Below are positions 1-9,289 of a DNA stretch of 15,196 nt, one piece after another. Source of the DNA: Thioalkalivibrio sp. (GTDB lineage: Bacteria; Pseudomonadota; Gammaproteobacteria; SpSt-1174); assembly GCA_011046015.1 (NCBI GenBank), contig DSBO01000024.1:1-15196 (forward strand). The letters run 5' to 3'. The notes beneath the pieces were generated by a model. The model was not told the DNA's origin, searched no databases, and worked only from the letters and a program-made list of their open reading frames with translations. The position numbers and the translations under genes are program-made. Each line of letters starts with the position of its first letter. Position 1 is the stretch's first letter.

Positions 1-77
1 ATGAACTGCAGTAAGCTACGGCCATCGGCCACCATGCGCCCGCTCACCTTATAAAACCAAGACAGGAGCCACAGGCA
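1..77 (+). other. upstream flank and leader of hfq
   Basis: No complete gene fits here. In the frame beginning at base 3 the window opens with Glu-Leu-Gln and a TAA stop at 12-14, which could be the last codons of miaA, the usual neighbour upstream of hfq; three codons cannot prove it. A TATAAA at 50-55 resembles a -10 box, but no -35 lies at the right distance. AGGAG at 63-67 is a good ribosome binding site ten bases before the hfq ATG. Confidence 0.3.
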
Positions 78-317
78 ATGTCAAAAGGGCAGACCTTACA
101 AGAACCCTTCCTGAACACGCTGCGCAAGGAGCGCATCCCGGTGTCGATCTATCTGGTCAATGGCATCAAGCTGCAGGGCCAGATCGAGTCGTTCGACCAG
201 TTCGTGGTCCTGTTGCGTAACAGCGTCAGTCAGATGGTCTACAAACACGCCATCTCGACCGTGGTGCCGGCGCGTCCGGTCAAGCTGTCGGGCGCTGACG
301 AGACGGACAAGGAATAG
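78..317 (+). CDS. hfq: RNA chaperone Hfq
   Basis: Hfq is a hexameric Sm-like RNA chaperone that helps small regulatory RNAs pair with mRNAs in the cytoplasm. The 79-residue product is nearly identical to E. coli Hfq over the core. It has Q8, the rim arginines R16 and R19 (with K17 between), the Sm1 segment about residues 21-46 with the distal-face residues Y25, I30 and K31, and Sm2 with the proximal-face Y55-K56-H57. The C-terminal tail after about residue 66 is very short and acidic (ADETDKE at the end), unlike the long tail of the enterobacterial protein. The ATG has a clear AGGAG ten bases upstream. hflX starts 31 bases after the stop, as in the classical miaA-hfq-hflX cluster. Confidence 0.98.
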   Translation: MSKGQTLQEPFLNTLRKERIPVSIYLVNGIKLQGQIESFDQFVVLLRNSVSQMVYKHAISTVVPARPVKLSGADETDKE

Positions 318-348
318 GCCGTCCTGGTACCCGGTTTGAGTCACTCCC

Positions 349-1632
349 TTGTTTGAGCGTCCGCAAACCGGCGAGCGGGCGGTACTGGTCCACATCGACT
401 TCGACGCCGAGCGCGATCGGGAAGACCTCAACGAGTTCATCGAACTGGTGCGTTCCGCCGGGGCGGAAGACGTCGGCCTGGTCACGGGCTCGCGTCACGC
501 CCCGGATCCGCGATATTTCGTCGGTTCCGGCAAGGCGGAGGAAGTCCGTGACGTGGTGACGGCCAGCGAGGCCGAGCTGGTGATCTTTGATCACGCCCTG
601 AGCCCCAGTCAGGAACGCAACCTCGAACGCCTGTTCAATTGCCGCGTGCTCGACCGCACCGGCCTCATTCTCGATATCTTCGCCCAGCGAGCCCGTTCCC
701 ACGAGGGCAAGCTCCAGGTCGAGCTCGCCCAGCTCAAGCACATGTCCACGCGCCTGGTGCGCGGCTGGACGCATCTGGAGCGGCAGAAAGGCGGTATCGG
801 CCTGCGCGGGCCGGGCGAGACCCAGCTCGAGACTGACCGCCGCCTGCTCGCCGAGCGCATCAAGCAGATCAACCGACGCCTGGAAAAGGTGCGCAAGCAG
901 CGTGACCAGGGGCGCCAGGCGCGAAAAAAGGCGGAACTTCCCAGCGTTTCGCTCGTCGGTTATACGAACGCCGGCAAGTCGACGCTGTTCAACCGGCTCA
1001 CCGGCGCCGGCGTGTACTCGGCCGATCAGCTGTTCGCGACGCTCGACCCAACCCTGCGTCGCGTCGAGCTGGCCGACGGCCAGGGCATGATCCTCGCCGA
1101 CACGGTTGGGTTCATCCGCCACCTGCCGCATGACCTCGTCGCCGCCTTCCACGCGACCCTGCAGGAGGCTGCCGAGGCCGACGTGCTGTTGCATGTGCTG
1201 GATGCCGCCGACGACGAGCGTGACGAGTACACCGCGCAGGTCAACGACGTGCTCGCGCAGATCGGCGCCGATGAGATGCCGCAGATCATGGTCTACAACA
1301 AGATCGATCTGCTGGATCAGGCCATCCCGCACGTGGACGAGCCGCGCGGTGAGGAACCGCCGCGGGTGTGGCTGTCGGCGCAGACCGGTGCCGGTGTCGA
1401 TGCCCTGCTCGAGTATCTGGGCCGCTATCTCGCGCACGATATGGTGCACGGCTGGTTCACGCTCGGCCCCGAGCAGGGGCGGGTGCGTGCCCGACTGTTC
1501 GAGGAAGGCGCAGTTCAGCAGGAACAGATCGACGCGCAGGGCCACTGGCGGCTGGAAATTCGCATGCCGCGTCGGCGTTACGAGTCGCTGCGCCGCCGGC
1601 ACGAGTTGCCCGAGAGCTTCGATCGCGCCTGA
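349..1632 (+). CDS. hflX: ribosome-associated GTPase HflX
   Basis: HflX is a translational GTPase-family protein that binds the ribosome and can split stalled or heat-damaged 70S particles. The 427-residue product has an N-terminal HflX domain (about 1-195) with the conserved block RTGLILDIFAQRA (103-115) and the glycine-rich GGIGLRGPGE segment (148-157). A Ras-like G domain follows: P-loop GYTNAGKST 204-212, switch motif TLDPT 231-235, DTVGF 251-255, NKID 317-320 and SAQTG 343-347. Length matches E. coli HflX (426). The start is TTG at 349: an in-frame TGA at 337-339 rules out extension, and the resulting N-terminus (FERPQTGERAVLVH) aligns with the family start. No clear Shine-Dalgarno is visible, so translation may depend on coupling to hfq 31 bases upstream. 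Confidence 0.97.
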   Translation: MFERPQTGERAVLVHIDFDAERDREDLNEFIELVRSAGAEDVGLVTGSRHAPDPRYFVGSGKAEEVRDVVTASEAELVIFDHALSPSQERNLERLFNCRVLDRTGLILDIFAQRARSHEGKLQVELAQLKHMSTRLVRGWTHLERQKGGIGLRGPGETQLETDRRLLAERIKQINRRLEKVRKQRDQGRQARKKAELPSVSLVGYTNAGKSTLFNRLTGAGVYSADQLFATLDPTLRRVELADGQGMILADTVGFIRHLPHDLVAAFHATLQEAAEADVLLHVLDAADDERDEYTAQVNDVLAQIGADEMPQIMVYNKIDLLDQAIPHVDEPRGEEPPRVWLSAQTGAGVDALLEYLGRYLAHDMVHGWFTLGPEQGRVRARLFEEGAVQQEQIDAQGHWRLEIRMPRRRYESLRRRHELPESFDRA

Positions 1633-1647
1633 TGCGGCGGCCGTGCC

Positions 1648-1676
1648 TTGCGGGGGGCGCAGGGGCCCCCTAGAAT
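1648..1676 (+). promoter_or_regulatory. candidate sigma70 promoter for hflKC
   Basis: TTGCGG at 1648-1653 and TAGAAT at 1671-1676 are separated by exactly 17 bases in the 93-base hflX-hflK gap. The -10 box matches the consensus at 5 of 6 positions; the -35 keeps the TTG core. Transcription would start near 1683, about 43 bases before hflK, in an AT-rich leader carrying the hflK ribosome binding site GGAG at 1715-1718. This would let hflKC be expressed independently of hfq-hflX. Confidence 0.5.
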
Positions 1677-1725
1677 GGGCCATCAATTTTTCGTGATAAA
1701 GACCACAAAATAACGGAGCATTCGT

Positions 1726-2880
1726 ATGCCCTGGAACGAACCGGGTGGGAACAAGAAGGATCCCTGGAGCGGCAATCGCGGCGATCAGGGGCCGCCGGAT
1801 CTCGACGAGTTGCTCAGAAAGCTGACCGGTGGCATCAACCGCATCTTCGGTGGCCGCAGCGGCGGCAGTTCCGGCGGTTCGGCCTCCGGCATCGTGCTGA
1901 TCCTCGTGGTGCTGGTGGGTCTGTGGTTCGCCTCCGGCTTCTATGTGGTATCGGAAGGTGAGCGCGGCGTGGTGCAGCGCTTCGGGGCCTATACCGAGCT
2001 GACCCAGCCGGGCCTGCGCTGGCACCTGCCGTATCCCATCGAGACCACCACCATCGTCGACGTCCAGAACGTGCGCAATGCCCAGCACGCCGGCACCATG
2101 CTTACCCAGGACGAGAACATCGTCGACCTGGAGATCATGGTGCAGTATCGCGTCAAGGACCCGGTCGCCTATCTGTTCAACGTGGCCGACCCGGACGCGC
2201 CCGAATTTTCCGTTTCCCGCGGCACCCTCGGGCAGGTGATGGAGAGTGCCCTGCGCGAGGTGGTCGGCAGGAACGACATGGACTTTGTCCTGCTCGAGGG
2301 ACGTGAAGCCATCGCCGCGAACACGCAGATCCTGATGCAGGAGACGGTCGATTCCTACGGTGCCGGTCTCGACGTGGTCAAGGTCAACCTGCAGCGCGCC
2401 CAGGCCCCGCAGGCCGTGCAGGGCGCCTTTGCCGATGCCGTGCGCGCCCGTGAGGATGAGGCCCGCTTCCGCAACGAGGCCGAGGCCTACGCCAACACCG
2501 TGATCCCCGAGGCGCGCGGTAAGGCGGCGCGCGCCGTCGAGGAGGCTGCGGCCTATCGCGACCAGGTCATCGCCCAGTCCGAGGGTGAGGCCGAGCGTTT
2601 CGAGAAGCTGCTGGCCGAGTACAGCAAGGCGCCGGGCGTGACCCGCGAGCGCCTGTACCTCGATACCATGCAGGAGGTGATGTCCCGCTCCAGCAAGGTC
2701 ATGATCGACGTCGAGGGCGGCAACAACCTGCTGTACCTCCCGCTGGACAAGATCATGGAGGGCCGGTCCCGCGACGGGACGCAGAGCGGCGCGGCACCGA
2801 TGATGCTCCCGAGCGGCAGTTCCACGAATTCACAAACCGATGACTCCCGCAGCAGTCTGCGCACCCGGGAGGTACGTTGA
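1726..2880 (+). CDS. hflK: FtsH protease modulator HflK
   Basis: HflK is an SPFH/band-7 membrane protein that assembles with HflC into a large complex around the membrane protease FtsH and limits its access to substrates. The 384-residue product starts with the family-typical MPWNEPGGNK, followed by a Gly/Ser-rich cytoplasmic segment (about 41-54), one transmembrane helix (about 54-73), and the SPFH domain beginning FYVVSEGERGVVQRFG (72-87). A long Ala/Glu/Arg-rich helical region (about residues 235-300) follows, then a low-complexity Ser/Thr-rich tail. E. coli HflK is 419 residues, so this copy is somewhat shorter. The ATG has GGAG seven bases upstream. hflC starts two bases after the stop, so the two are surely co-translated. 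Confidence 0.97.
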   Translation: MPWNEPGGNKKDPWSGNRGDQGPPDLDELLRKLTGGINRIFGGRSGGSSGGSASGIVLILVVLVGLWFASGFYVVSEGERGVVQRFGAYTELTQPGLRWHLPYPIETTTIVDVQNVRNAQHAGTMLTQDENIVDLEIMVQYRVKDPVAYLFNVADPDAPEFSVSRGTLGQVMESALREVVGRNDMDFVLLEGREAIAANTQILMQETVDSYGAGLDVVKVNLQRAQAPQAVQGAFADAVRAREDEARFRNEAEAYANTVIPEARGKAARAVEEAAAYRDQVIAQSEGEAERFEKLLAEYSKAPGVTRERLYLDTMQEVMSRSSKVMIDVEGGNNLLYLPLDKIMEGRSRDGTQSGAAPMMLPSGSSTNSQTDDSRSSLRTREVR

Positions 2881-2882
2881 TC

Positions 2883-3746
2883 ATGAAAACCAAAATCATT
2901 ATTGGGATCGTCGTCGTCGCCATCGTCGTATTGATGATGTCGGTGTATACCGTGGATGAGCGCGAGCGCGCCATCCTGTTCCGCTTCGGCAAGATCGAGA
3001 AGGCCGATATCGAGCCGGGAATTCACTTCAAGATGCCGATCGCCAACACGGTGGTGAAGTTCGATACCCGCATCCTGACTCTTGACGCGGAGCCCGCCCC
3101 GGTGCTGACCGAGGAAAAGAAGAACATGACGGTCGACTTCTTCGTCAAGTGGCGGATCGTCGATGTGTCCAAGTTCTTCGTCGCCACCCGTGGCGATGCG
3201 GCCCGCGCCCGTGCCCGCCTCGGTTCGATCATGCGCGAGGTGATCTACAACGAGTTCGGCAAGCGCACCATCCAGGAGGCCGTTTCCGGCGAGCGCGGCC
3301 AGATCATGGAGATTGCGCGCGCCAAGGCCAACGAGGTGGCGCAGGAATTCGGCATCGAGACGGTGGACGTTCGTATCAGCCGGATCGACCTGCAGGACGA
3401 GGTCAGCGAGTCGGTGTATCGCCGCATGCGCGCCGAGCGTGCCCGCGTCGCGCAGGACTTCCGGGCCCGAGGTCAGGAAGCGGCCGAGCGCATCCGCGCC
3501 GAGGCCGATCGTGAATCCACGGTCATCCTCGCCAACGCCTACCGCGACGCCGAAAAGCTGCGTGGTGAGGGTGACGCGGTGGCCGCCGATATCTATGCCC
3601 GCGCCTTCAAGCGCGACCCGGAGTTCTATTCCTTTTACCGCAGCCTCACGGCCTACCGCGAAAGCTTCAGGGGGCCGGAAGACGTGCTGGTGCTGCAGCC
3701 GGATTCGGACTTCTTCCAGCATTTCGGTGGCGCGTCGCGCAAGTAA
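2883..3746 (+). CDS. hflC: FtsH protease modulator HflC
   Basis: HflC is the SPFH partner of HflK in the periplasm-facing complex that encloses FtsH. The product from ATG 2883 is 287 residues. It has an N-terminal signal-anchor helix (about 4-21), then the SPFH domain starting YTVDERERAILFRFGKI, the conserved segment FKMPIANTVVKFDTR, and a charged helical stretch rich in Arg/Ala/Glu. An in-frame TTG at 2877 would add two residues and overlap the hflK stop. ATG 2883 is preferred because GGAGG at 2868-2872 sits ten bases away from it but only four bases from the TTG. The nearest relative is HflK upstream; the shorter N-terminus and position in the operon identify this as HflC. Confidence 0.97.
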   Translation: MKTKIIIGIVVVAIVVLMMSVYTVDERERAILFRFGKIEKADIEPGIHFKMPIANTVVKFDTRILTLDAEPAPVLTEEKKNMTVDFFVKWRIVDVSKFFVATRGDAARARARLGSIMREVIYNEFGKRTIQEAVSGERGQIMEIARAKANEVAQEFGIETVDVRISRIDLQDEVSESVYRRMRAERARVAQDFRARGQEAAERIRAEADRESTVILANAYRDAEKLRGEGDAVAADIYARAFKRDPEFYSFYRSLTAYRESFRGPEDVLVLQPDSDFFQHFGGASRK

Positions 3747-3755
3747 CACCGGCTG

Positions 3756-3947
3756 ATGTGGCAGGACCTGCTGGCGGCGTTGGCCCTGGTGCTCGTGATC
3801 GAGGGGCTGACGCCGTTCATCAATCCGAAGGGCTCGCGCCGTATGATGCAAACCGTTTCGCAACTGCCGGACCGGACGCTGCGCATCGCCGGCCTGTCGG
3901 CGATGCTGGCCGGCGCGGTGCTGCTCTACCTGGTGCGCCACGCCTGA
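3756..3947 (+). CDS. DUF2065 family small inner-membrane protein (YjeT-like)
   Basis: This 63-residue protein is almost entirely two hydrophobic helices (about 4-20 and 43-60) joined by a short basic loop that contains the PFINPKGSRRMM segment typical of the DUF2065/YjeT family. It lies nine bases after hflC. From established gene-order knowledge, yjeT sits in the same place between hflC and purA in E. coli. Its function is not known; a link to the HflKC-FtsH membrane complex is only suggested by position. Confidence 0.9.
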   Translation: MWQDLLAALALVLVIEGLTPFINPKGSRRMMQTVSQLPDRTLRIAGLSAMLAGAVLLYLVRHA

Positions 3948-3951
3948 TTCG

Positions 3952-3969
3952 GCCTACCTCCTGGTAGGC
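3952..3969 (+). terminator. hairpin between DUF2065 gene and hisZ, possible weak terminator
   Basis: GCCTACC (3952-3958) and GGTAGGC (3963-3969) form a perfect 7-bp stem with a TCCT loop, five bases after the DUF2065 stop. Only GTTTC follows, so a Rho-independent terminator would be inefficient. CATAAT at 3978-3983, just downstream, looks like a -10 box for hisZ-purA, but I see no convincing -35 sequence at the matching distance. Confidence 0.4.
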
Positions 3970-4022
3970 GTTTCAGGCATAATGGCGCGTCCGTGTCGTT
4001 GACCTGATTTATTCCTGGATTC

Positions 4023-5209
4023 ATGACCAATCTCGACCATTGGCTGCTGCCCGAGGGTATCGACGAAGCGTTGCCCGATGAGGCGGAGCGCCTGGAAGCC
4101 TATCGGCGCCGGCTGATCGACCTCTACCACGCGTGGGGGTATGAGCTCGTGATGCCGCCGTTCATCGAGTACCTCGAATCCCTGCTCACCGGCACGGGGC
4201 ACGATCTCGATCTCAAGACCTTCAAGCTCACCGACCAGCTCACCGGCCGCATGATGGGCGTGCGCGCGGACATGACGCCGCAGGTCGCGCGTATCGACGC
4301 GCATCGCCTGGGTCGTACAACGCCCACGCGCCTGTGCTATCTGGGTACCGTGCTCAACACGCGCTCCGACGGTTTCGGCGGCACGCGCAGTCCACTGCAG
4401 GTGGGCGCCGAGCTCTACGGGCACGCCGGCATCGACAGCGATATAGAGATCATCGCCCTGATGCTGGAGACACTGCGTGCCACCGGCGTGCGTGATGTCT
4501 ACGTCGACCTCGGTCACGTGGGCGTGTTCCGGAGCCTGGTGCGCGACGCCGGCCTCTCCGACGAGCAGGAGGCGGCGTTCTTCGACATGCTTCAGCGCAA
4601 GTCGATCCCCGAGATAAACGAGTTTCTCGCCGGACTGGCCGTGGATCCGGCGAGCAGCGAACGGCTGCGCCGTCTGGCCGAGTTCAACGGCGATGCCGAG
4701 GTGATCGACGTGGCACGCGAGCTGTTCGGCGGGGCCGCGGTGGCGGTGGGAGATGCGCTGGACTATCTGGCCGCGGTAGTGGCCGCCGTGCAGGCGCGCT
4801 TTCCCGATGTCGCCCTGCACGTGGACCTCGCCGAACTGCGTGGATACCACTACCATACCGGCGTCGTGTTCACGGCCTACGTGCCGGGTGAGGGGCAGGA
4901 AGTGGCGCGCGGCGGCCGCTATGACGAGATCGGCAAGGTCTTCGGCCGGGCACGCCCCGCGACCGGTTTCAGTGCGGACCTCAAGACCCTCGCGCGCCTG
5001 AGTTGCGAGGCCGAGGAGGCGGCCGCGCCGGCCGTCTCGCGCATCTTTGCCCCCGCCGGCGCCGATGCCGCGACGGTGGCGGGGTTGCGTGCGAAGGGCG
5101 AGCGCGTGGTGCAGGGGCTGGCCGGTCAGACGGGCGACGCCCGGTCGATGGGCTGTGATCGCGAACTGGTTGAATCGAACGGTCAGTGGACCGTGGTGGA
5201 CATTAAATA

Positions 5210-5210
<1 letters not shown>
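4023..5210 (+). CDS. hisZ: ATP phosphoribosyltransferase regulatory subunit HisZ
   Basis: HisZ is a catalytically inactive paralogue of histidyl-tRNA synthetase that joins short-form HisG to make the active and histidine-regulated ATP phosphoribosyltransferase, the first step of histidine synthesis. The 395-residue product shows the class II synthetase-like fold: RADMTPQVARIDAHR (81-95), QVGAELYG (126-133), a HisA-type ELRGYHYHTG segment (271-280) and ARGGRYDEIG (295-304). It is too short to carry a full HisRS anticodon-binding domain, and its position just before purA matches hisZ in other gammaproteobacteria. HisS is the alternative, but the divergent catalytic motifs argue against it. There is no strong ribosome binding site before ATG 4023. 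The TAA shares its last A with the purA ATG. Confidence 0.94.
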
Positions 5211-6502
<1,292 letters not shown>

Positions 6503-6539
6503 GGCGGTGCCGGGGGCAGGATGCGCCGGGCAGGCGGGT

Positions 6540-6557
6540 GGCGTCCACGGGGACGCC
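6540..6557 (+). other. GC-rich hairpin downstream of purA
   Basis: GGCGTCC (6540-6546) and GGACGCC (6551-6557) form a perfect 7-bp stem with an ACGG loop, 38 bases after the purA stop. No T-run follows, so it is not a canonical intrinsic terminator. It may stabilise the purA mRNA 3' end or act with Rho. The rest of 6503-6615 is GC-rich and holds no gene I can support. Confidence 0.35.
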
Positions 6558-6615
6558 GCGCACGGCAAGGCGTCGCCATGGCGCGCGGCCATGTCGCTGC
6601 GGCATCTAATCAGGG

Positions 6616-6632
6616 AAAACGGTCAGTGACCG
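6616..6632 (-). terminator. probable intrinsic terminator of tRNA-Leu
   Basis: On the minus strand CGGTC-ACT-GACCG (complement of 6620-6632) forms a perfect 5-bp stem with a 3-base loop. It is followed directly by TTTT (complement of 6616-6619), 12 bases beyond the encoded CCA end of the tRNA. The stem is short but the order of hairpin then U-run is right for the minus strand only. Confidence 0.5.
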
Positions 6633-6644
6633 GGAAAGGAAAAA

Positions 6645-6731
6645 TGGTGCCGAGGAGAGGACTTGAACCTCCACGGGGTTACCCCCACTAGCACCTGAAG
6701 CTAGCGCGTCTACCAATTCCGCCACCTCGGC
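6645..6731 (-). tRNA. tRNA-Leu (anticodon CAG)
   Basis: The minus strand folds into a complete 87-base class II tRNA. The acceptor stem GCCGAGG pairs with CCTCGGC, followed by the discriminator A and an encoded CCA (complement of 6645-6647). The anticodon stem is CTAGC/GCTAG with loop TTCAGGT, giving anticodon CAG (complement of 6695-6697), which reads the leucine codon CUG. The long variable arm GGGG-TAA-CCCC is typical of leucine tRNAs. The T arm has loop TTCAAGT with one G-U pair in its stem. CUG is a major leucine codon in the neighbouring genes. The gene lies on the opposite strand to every protein gene in the window, between purA and rnr. Confidence 0.97.
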
Positions 6732-6772
6732 ACGAGGTCTGGGCCGCGAGGCCCGTACTTCAGGAAGCGCGC

Positions 6773-6801
6773 AATTTAACGTCCCCGTTCGGTGTTGTCA
6801 A
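6773..6801 (-). promoter_or_regulatory. promoter of tRNA-Leu with GC-rich discriminator
   Basis: Read on the minus strand, a perfect TTGACA (complement of 6796-6801) is followed after exactly 17 bases by TAAATT (complement of 6773-6778), 4 of 6 matches to the -10 consensus. The next bases are GCGCGC, a GC-rich discriminator known from stable-RNA promoters under stringent (ppGpp) control. The start would be near 6766, leaving a leader of about 35 bases before the mature tRNA. Confidence 0.75.
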
Positions 6802-6878
6802 TCATCCCGGACGGAATGAATTCAAAAAATCTGCCTCACCGCTGCGCAAGGCGCCGGTGACGCCATACTGGAAACTGC

Positions 6879-9266
6879 ATGACCAAACGAAACAACGACA
6901 ATCCCCCCGCCGACCCGAACTTCGAGCGCGAGGCCACCAAATACGAGCGCCCCATCGCCAGTCGCGAGCTGATCCTCGAGGTTATCGAGGATGCCGGCCC
7001 GGTCGATTACGAAGGTCTGGTCGATCTGCTCAATATCGAGGACGAGGACGGGCGCGAGGCGTTGCGCCGCCGGCTGCGCGCCATGGAGCGCGACGGTCAG
7101 CTGGTGCGTAACCGCCGCCGCTGCTACCTGCCTGCCGCGCGCGCGCAGATGGTCGCCGGTCGCGTCATCGGGCATCCGGACGGCTTCGGCTTCCTGGTGC
7201 CGGACGAGGGCGGCGACGACGTCTTTCTCTCTGCACGCGAGATGCGCTCCATCCTGCATGGCGACCGCGTGGTGGTGCGGGTGGTTGGTCTCGACCGCCG
7301 CGGCCGCCGCGAAGGCGCGCTGGTGGAGGTGCTGGAGCGCAGCCATGAGCAGATCGTCGGCCGTTATTTCCACGAGCGCGGCATCGGCTTCGTGGTGCCC
7401 GACAACAAGCGCATCAGCCAGGACGTGCTGATCCCGGCGGGCGAGCAGGGCGAGGCGAAGGACGGCCAGATCGTCATCGCCGCCATCACCGAGCAGCCGT
7501 CACGTCGCAACCAGCCCATCGGGCGCGTCATCGAGGTGCTGGGCGAACACATGGCGCCCGGCATGGAGATCGACGTCGCCGTGCGGGCCCACGACCTGCC
7601 GCACGAGTGGCCACACGACGTCGAGAAGGAGGCGCTGGGTTACGGTGACGAAGTGCCCGAAGAGGCCAAACAGGGGCGCGCCGACCTGTGCGACACACCG
7701 CTGGTCACCATCGATGGTGAGGACGCGCGCGACTTCGACGATGCGGTGTTCTGCGAGCCGACCGCCGACGGCTGGCGCCTGCTGGTCGCCATCGCCGACG
7801 TCTCGCATTACGTGCTGCCGGGCAGCGCGCTGGATGCCGAGGCCTTCAAGCGCGGCACCTCGGTGTACTTCCCCGAGCGCGTCATCCCCATGCTGCCCGA
7901 GGTGCTCTCCAACGGCTTGTGTTCAATCAATCCGAAGGTCGATCGCCTGTGCATGGTCTGCGAGATGCAGATCAATCGCGACGGCACCATCGGCTCGCAT
8001 CGCTTCTTCGATGCGGTGATGCGTTCGCACGCGCGGCTCATCTACGACGAGGTGGCACGCATCGTCGTGGACAAGGACTCGACCGAGCGTGAGCGGCATG
8101 CGCACGTGGTCCCGCATCTCGATCACCTGTACACGCTTTATCATGCCCTGCGCAAGGCGCGCGACGAGCGCGGCGCCATCGACTTCGAGACCACCGAGAC
8201 GAAGATCGTCTTCGGCGAGGGGCGCAAGATCGAGCGCATCGTGCCCACCGAGCGCAACGACGCGCACAAGGTCATCGAGGAGTGCATGATCGCGGCCAAC
8301 GTCTGTGCGGCGAAGTTCCTCAGCGACCACAAGATCCCTGCCCTGCACCGCGTCCACGAGGGTCCCAATGCCGACAAGCTCGAGTCGCTGCGCGAATTCC
8401 TCGGCGAGGTCGGCCTGAGCCTGGGGGGCGGTGACGACCCGGATCCGAAGCACTACACCACCCTGCTGGAACAGATCCGCAAGCGTCCCGATGCGCACCT
8501 CATCCAGACCGTGCTGCTGCGCTCGCTGCGTCAGGCCGTGTACAGCCCCGACCCCAGCGGTCACTTCGGACTGGCGCATGACTATTACACGCACTTCACC
8601 TCGCCGATCCGCCGTTATCCCGACCTGCTGGTGCACCGCGCCATCCGTCACCTGATCAAGGGCGGCAAGCCCGAGCAGTTCCGCTACGACCATCACGACA
8701 TGGTCACGATGGGCGAGCACTGCTCCATGACCGAGCGGCGCGCCGACGAGGCCACCCGCGACGCAGTCGACTGGCTCAAGTGCGAGTACATGCTCGACAA
8801 GGTGGGTGACGAGTTTGACGGCTTCGTCACCTCCGTCACCGGCTTCGGGCTGTTCGTCGAGCTCAAGGATATCTATGTCGAGGGCCTGGTGCATGTCACC
8901 TCACTGGCCAACGATTACTACAACTTCGATCCGGTCGGCCACCGCATGACAGGTGAGCGCAGCGGCCGCGTCTATCGCATCGGGGACCCGATCCGCGTGA
9001 AGGTCGCGCGGGTGGATCTCGACGAGCGCAAGATCGACTTCGTCCCGATCGACTCGGCGCCGGGCGAGGGCGACAGGGGCGGTGACGATCGGGGCGGGCA
9101 GAAGAAGTCGGACAAGAAGAGGTCGGGCAAGAAGCGCCCTGGCAAGAAGGGCGGCGGCAAGCAGGCCGAGCGCGCGCCGGAGGCCGAAGACAAGCCGCGT
9201 GCGAAGACGAAGAAGAAGCGCCGTCGCAAGCCCGCCGACAAGAAGTCGGACGACGGGAACGCCTGA
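6879..9266 (+). CDS. rnr: ribonuclease R
   Basis: RNase R is a 3'-to-5' hydrolytic exoribonuclease that degrades structured RNA, mRNA fragments and defective rRNA. The 795-residue product (E. coli 813) has, in order, an N-terminal winged-helix region (about 25-88), two cold-shock/OB domains (about 90-240), the RNB catalytic domain (about 265-595) and an S1 domain (about 643-725). The metal-binding aspartates are in TIDGEDARDFDDAV: D279, D285, D287 and D288. The RNB signature TSPIRRYPDLLVHR is at 574-587. The last 60 or so residues are a disordered Lys/Arg-rich tail, as in other RNase R proteins, where it binds RNA and affects stability. The ATG has only a weak GGAA eight bases or less upstream. 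rlmB follows after 23 bases, matching the known rnr-rlmB order. Confidence 0.97.
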   Translation: MTKRNNDNPPADPNFEREATKYERPIASRELILEVIEDAGPVDYEGLVDLLNIEDEDGREALRRRLRAMERDGQLVRNRRRCYLPAARAQMVAGRVIGHPDGFGFLVPDEGGDDVFLSAREMRSILHGDRVVVRVVGLDRRGRREGALVEVLERSHEQIVGRYFHERGIGFVVPDNKRISQDVLIPAGEQGEAKDGQIVIAAITEQPSRRNQPIGRVIEVLGEHMAPGMEIDVAVRAHDLPHEWPHDVEKEALGYGDEVPEEAKQGRADLCDTPLVTIDGEDARDFDDAVFCEPTADGWRLLVAIADVSHYVLPGSALDAEAFKRGTSVYFPERVIPMLPEVLSNGLCSINPKVDRLCMVCEMQINRDGTIGSHRFFDAVMRSHARLIYDEVARIVVDKDSTERERHAHVVPHLDHLYTLYHALRKARDERGAIDFETTETKIVFGEGRKIERIVPTERNDAHKVIEECMIAANVCAAKFLSDHKIPALHRVHEGPNADKLESLREFLGEVGLSLGGGDDPDPKHYTTLLEQIRKRPDAHLIQTVLLRSLRQAVYSPDPSGHFGLAHDYYTHFTSPIRRYPDLLVHRAIRHLIKGGKPEQFRYDHHDMVTMGEHCSMTERRADEATRDAVDWLKCEYMLDKVGDEFDGFVTSVTGFGLFVELKDIYVEGLVHVTSLANDYYNFDPVGHRMTGERSGRVYRIGDPIRVKVARVDLDERKIDFVPIDSAPGEGDRGGDDRGGQKKSDKKRSGKKRPGKKGGGKQAERAPEAEDKPRAKTKKKRRRKPADKKSDDGNA

Positions 9267-9289
9267 GTCATGATCGCGGCGATGTATCG

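Noticed and set aside
1..54. 17-codon open frame from ATG 1 to TAA 54
   Set aside because: It begins at the window edge, has no recognisable content, and is too short to support as a gene.
280..2088. 602-codon open frame on the minus strand across hflX and hflK
   Set aside because: It is antisense to two clear conserved genes and its translation shows only the His/Gln/Leu/Ala-rich pattern typical of shadow frames in GC-rich DNA; no recognisable domain.
2553..3941. 462-codon minus-strand open frame opposite hflK/hflC/DUF2065
   Set aside because: Shadow of three real genes with third-position GC bias; no domain, no ribosome binding site logic, crosses gene boundaries.
3999..4004. TTGACC as a -35 box for hisZ
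   Set aside because: A correctly spaced -10 would fall inside the hisZ coding region at about 4022-4027, where there is none.
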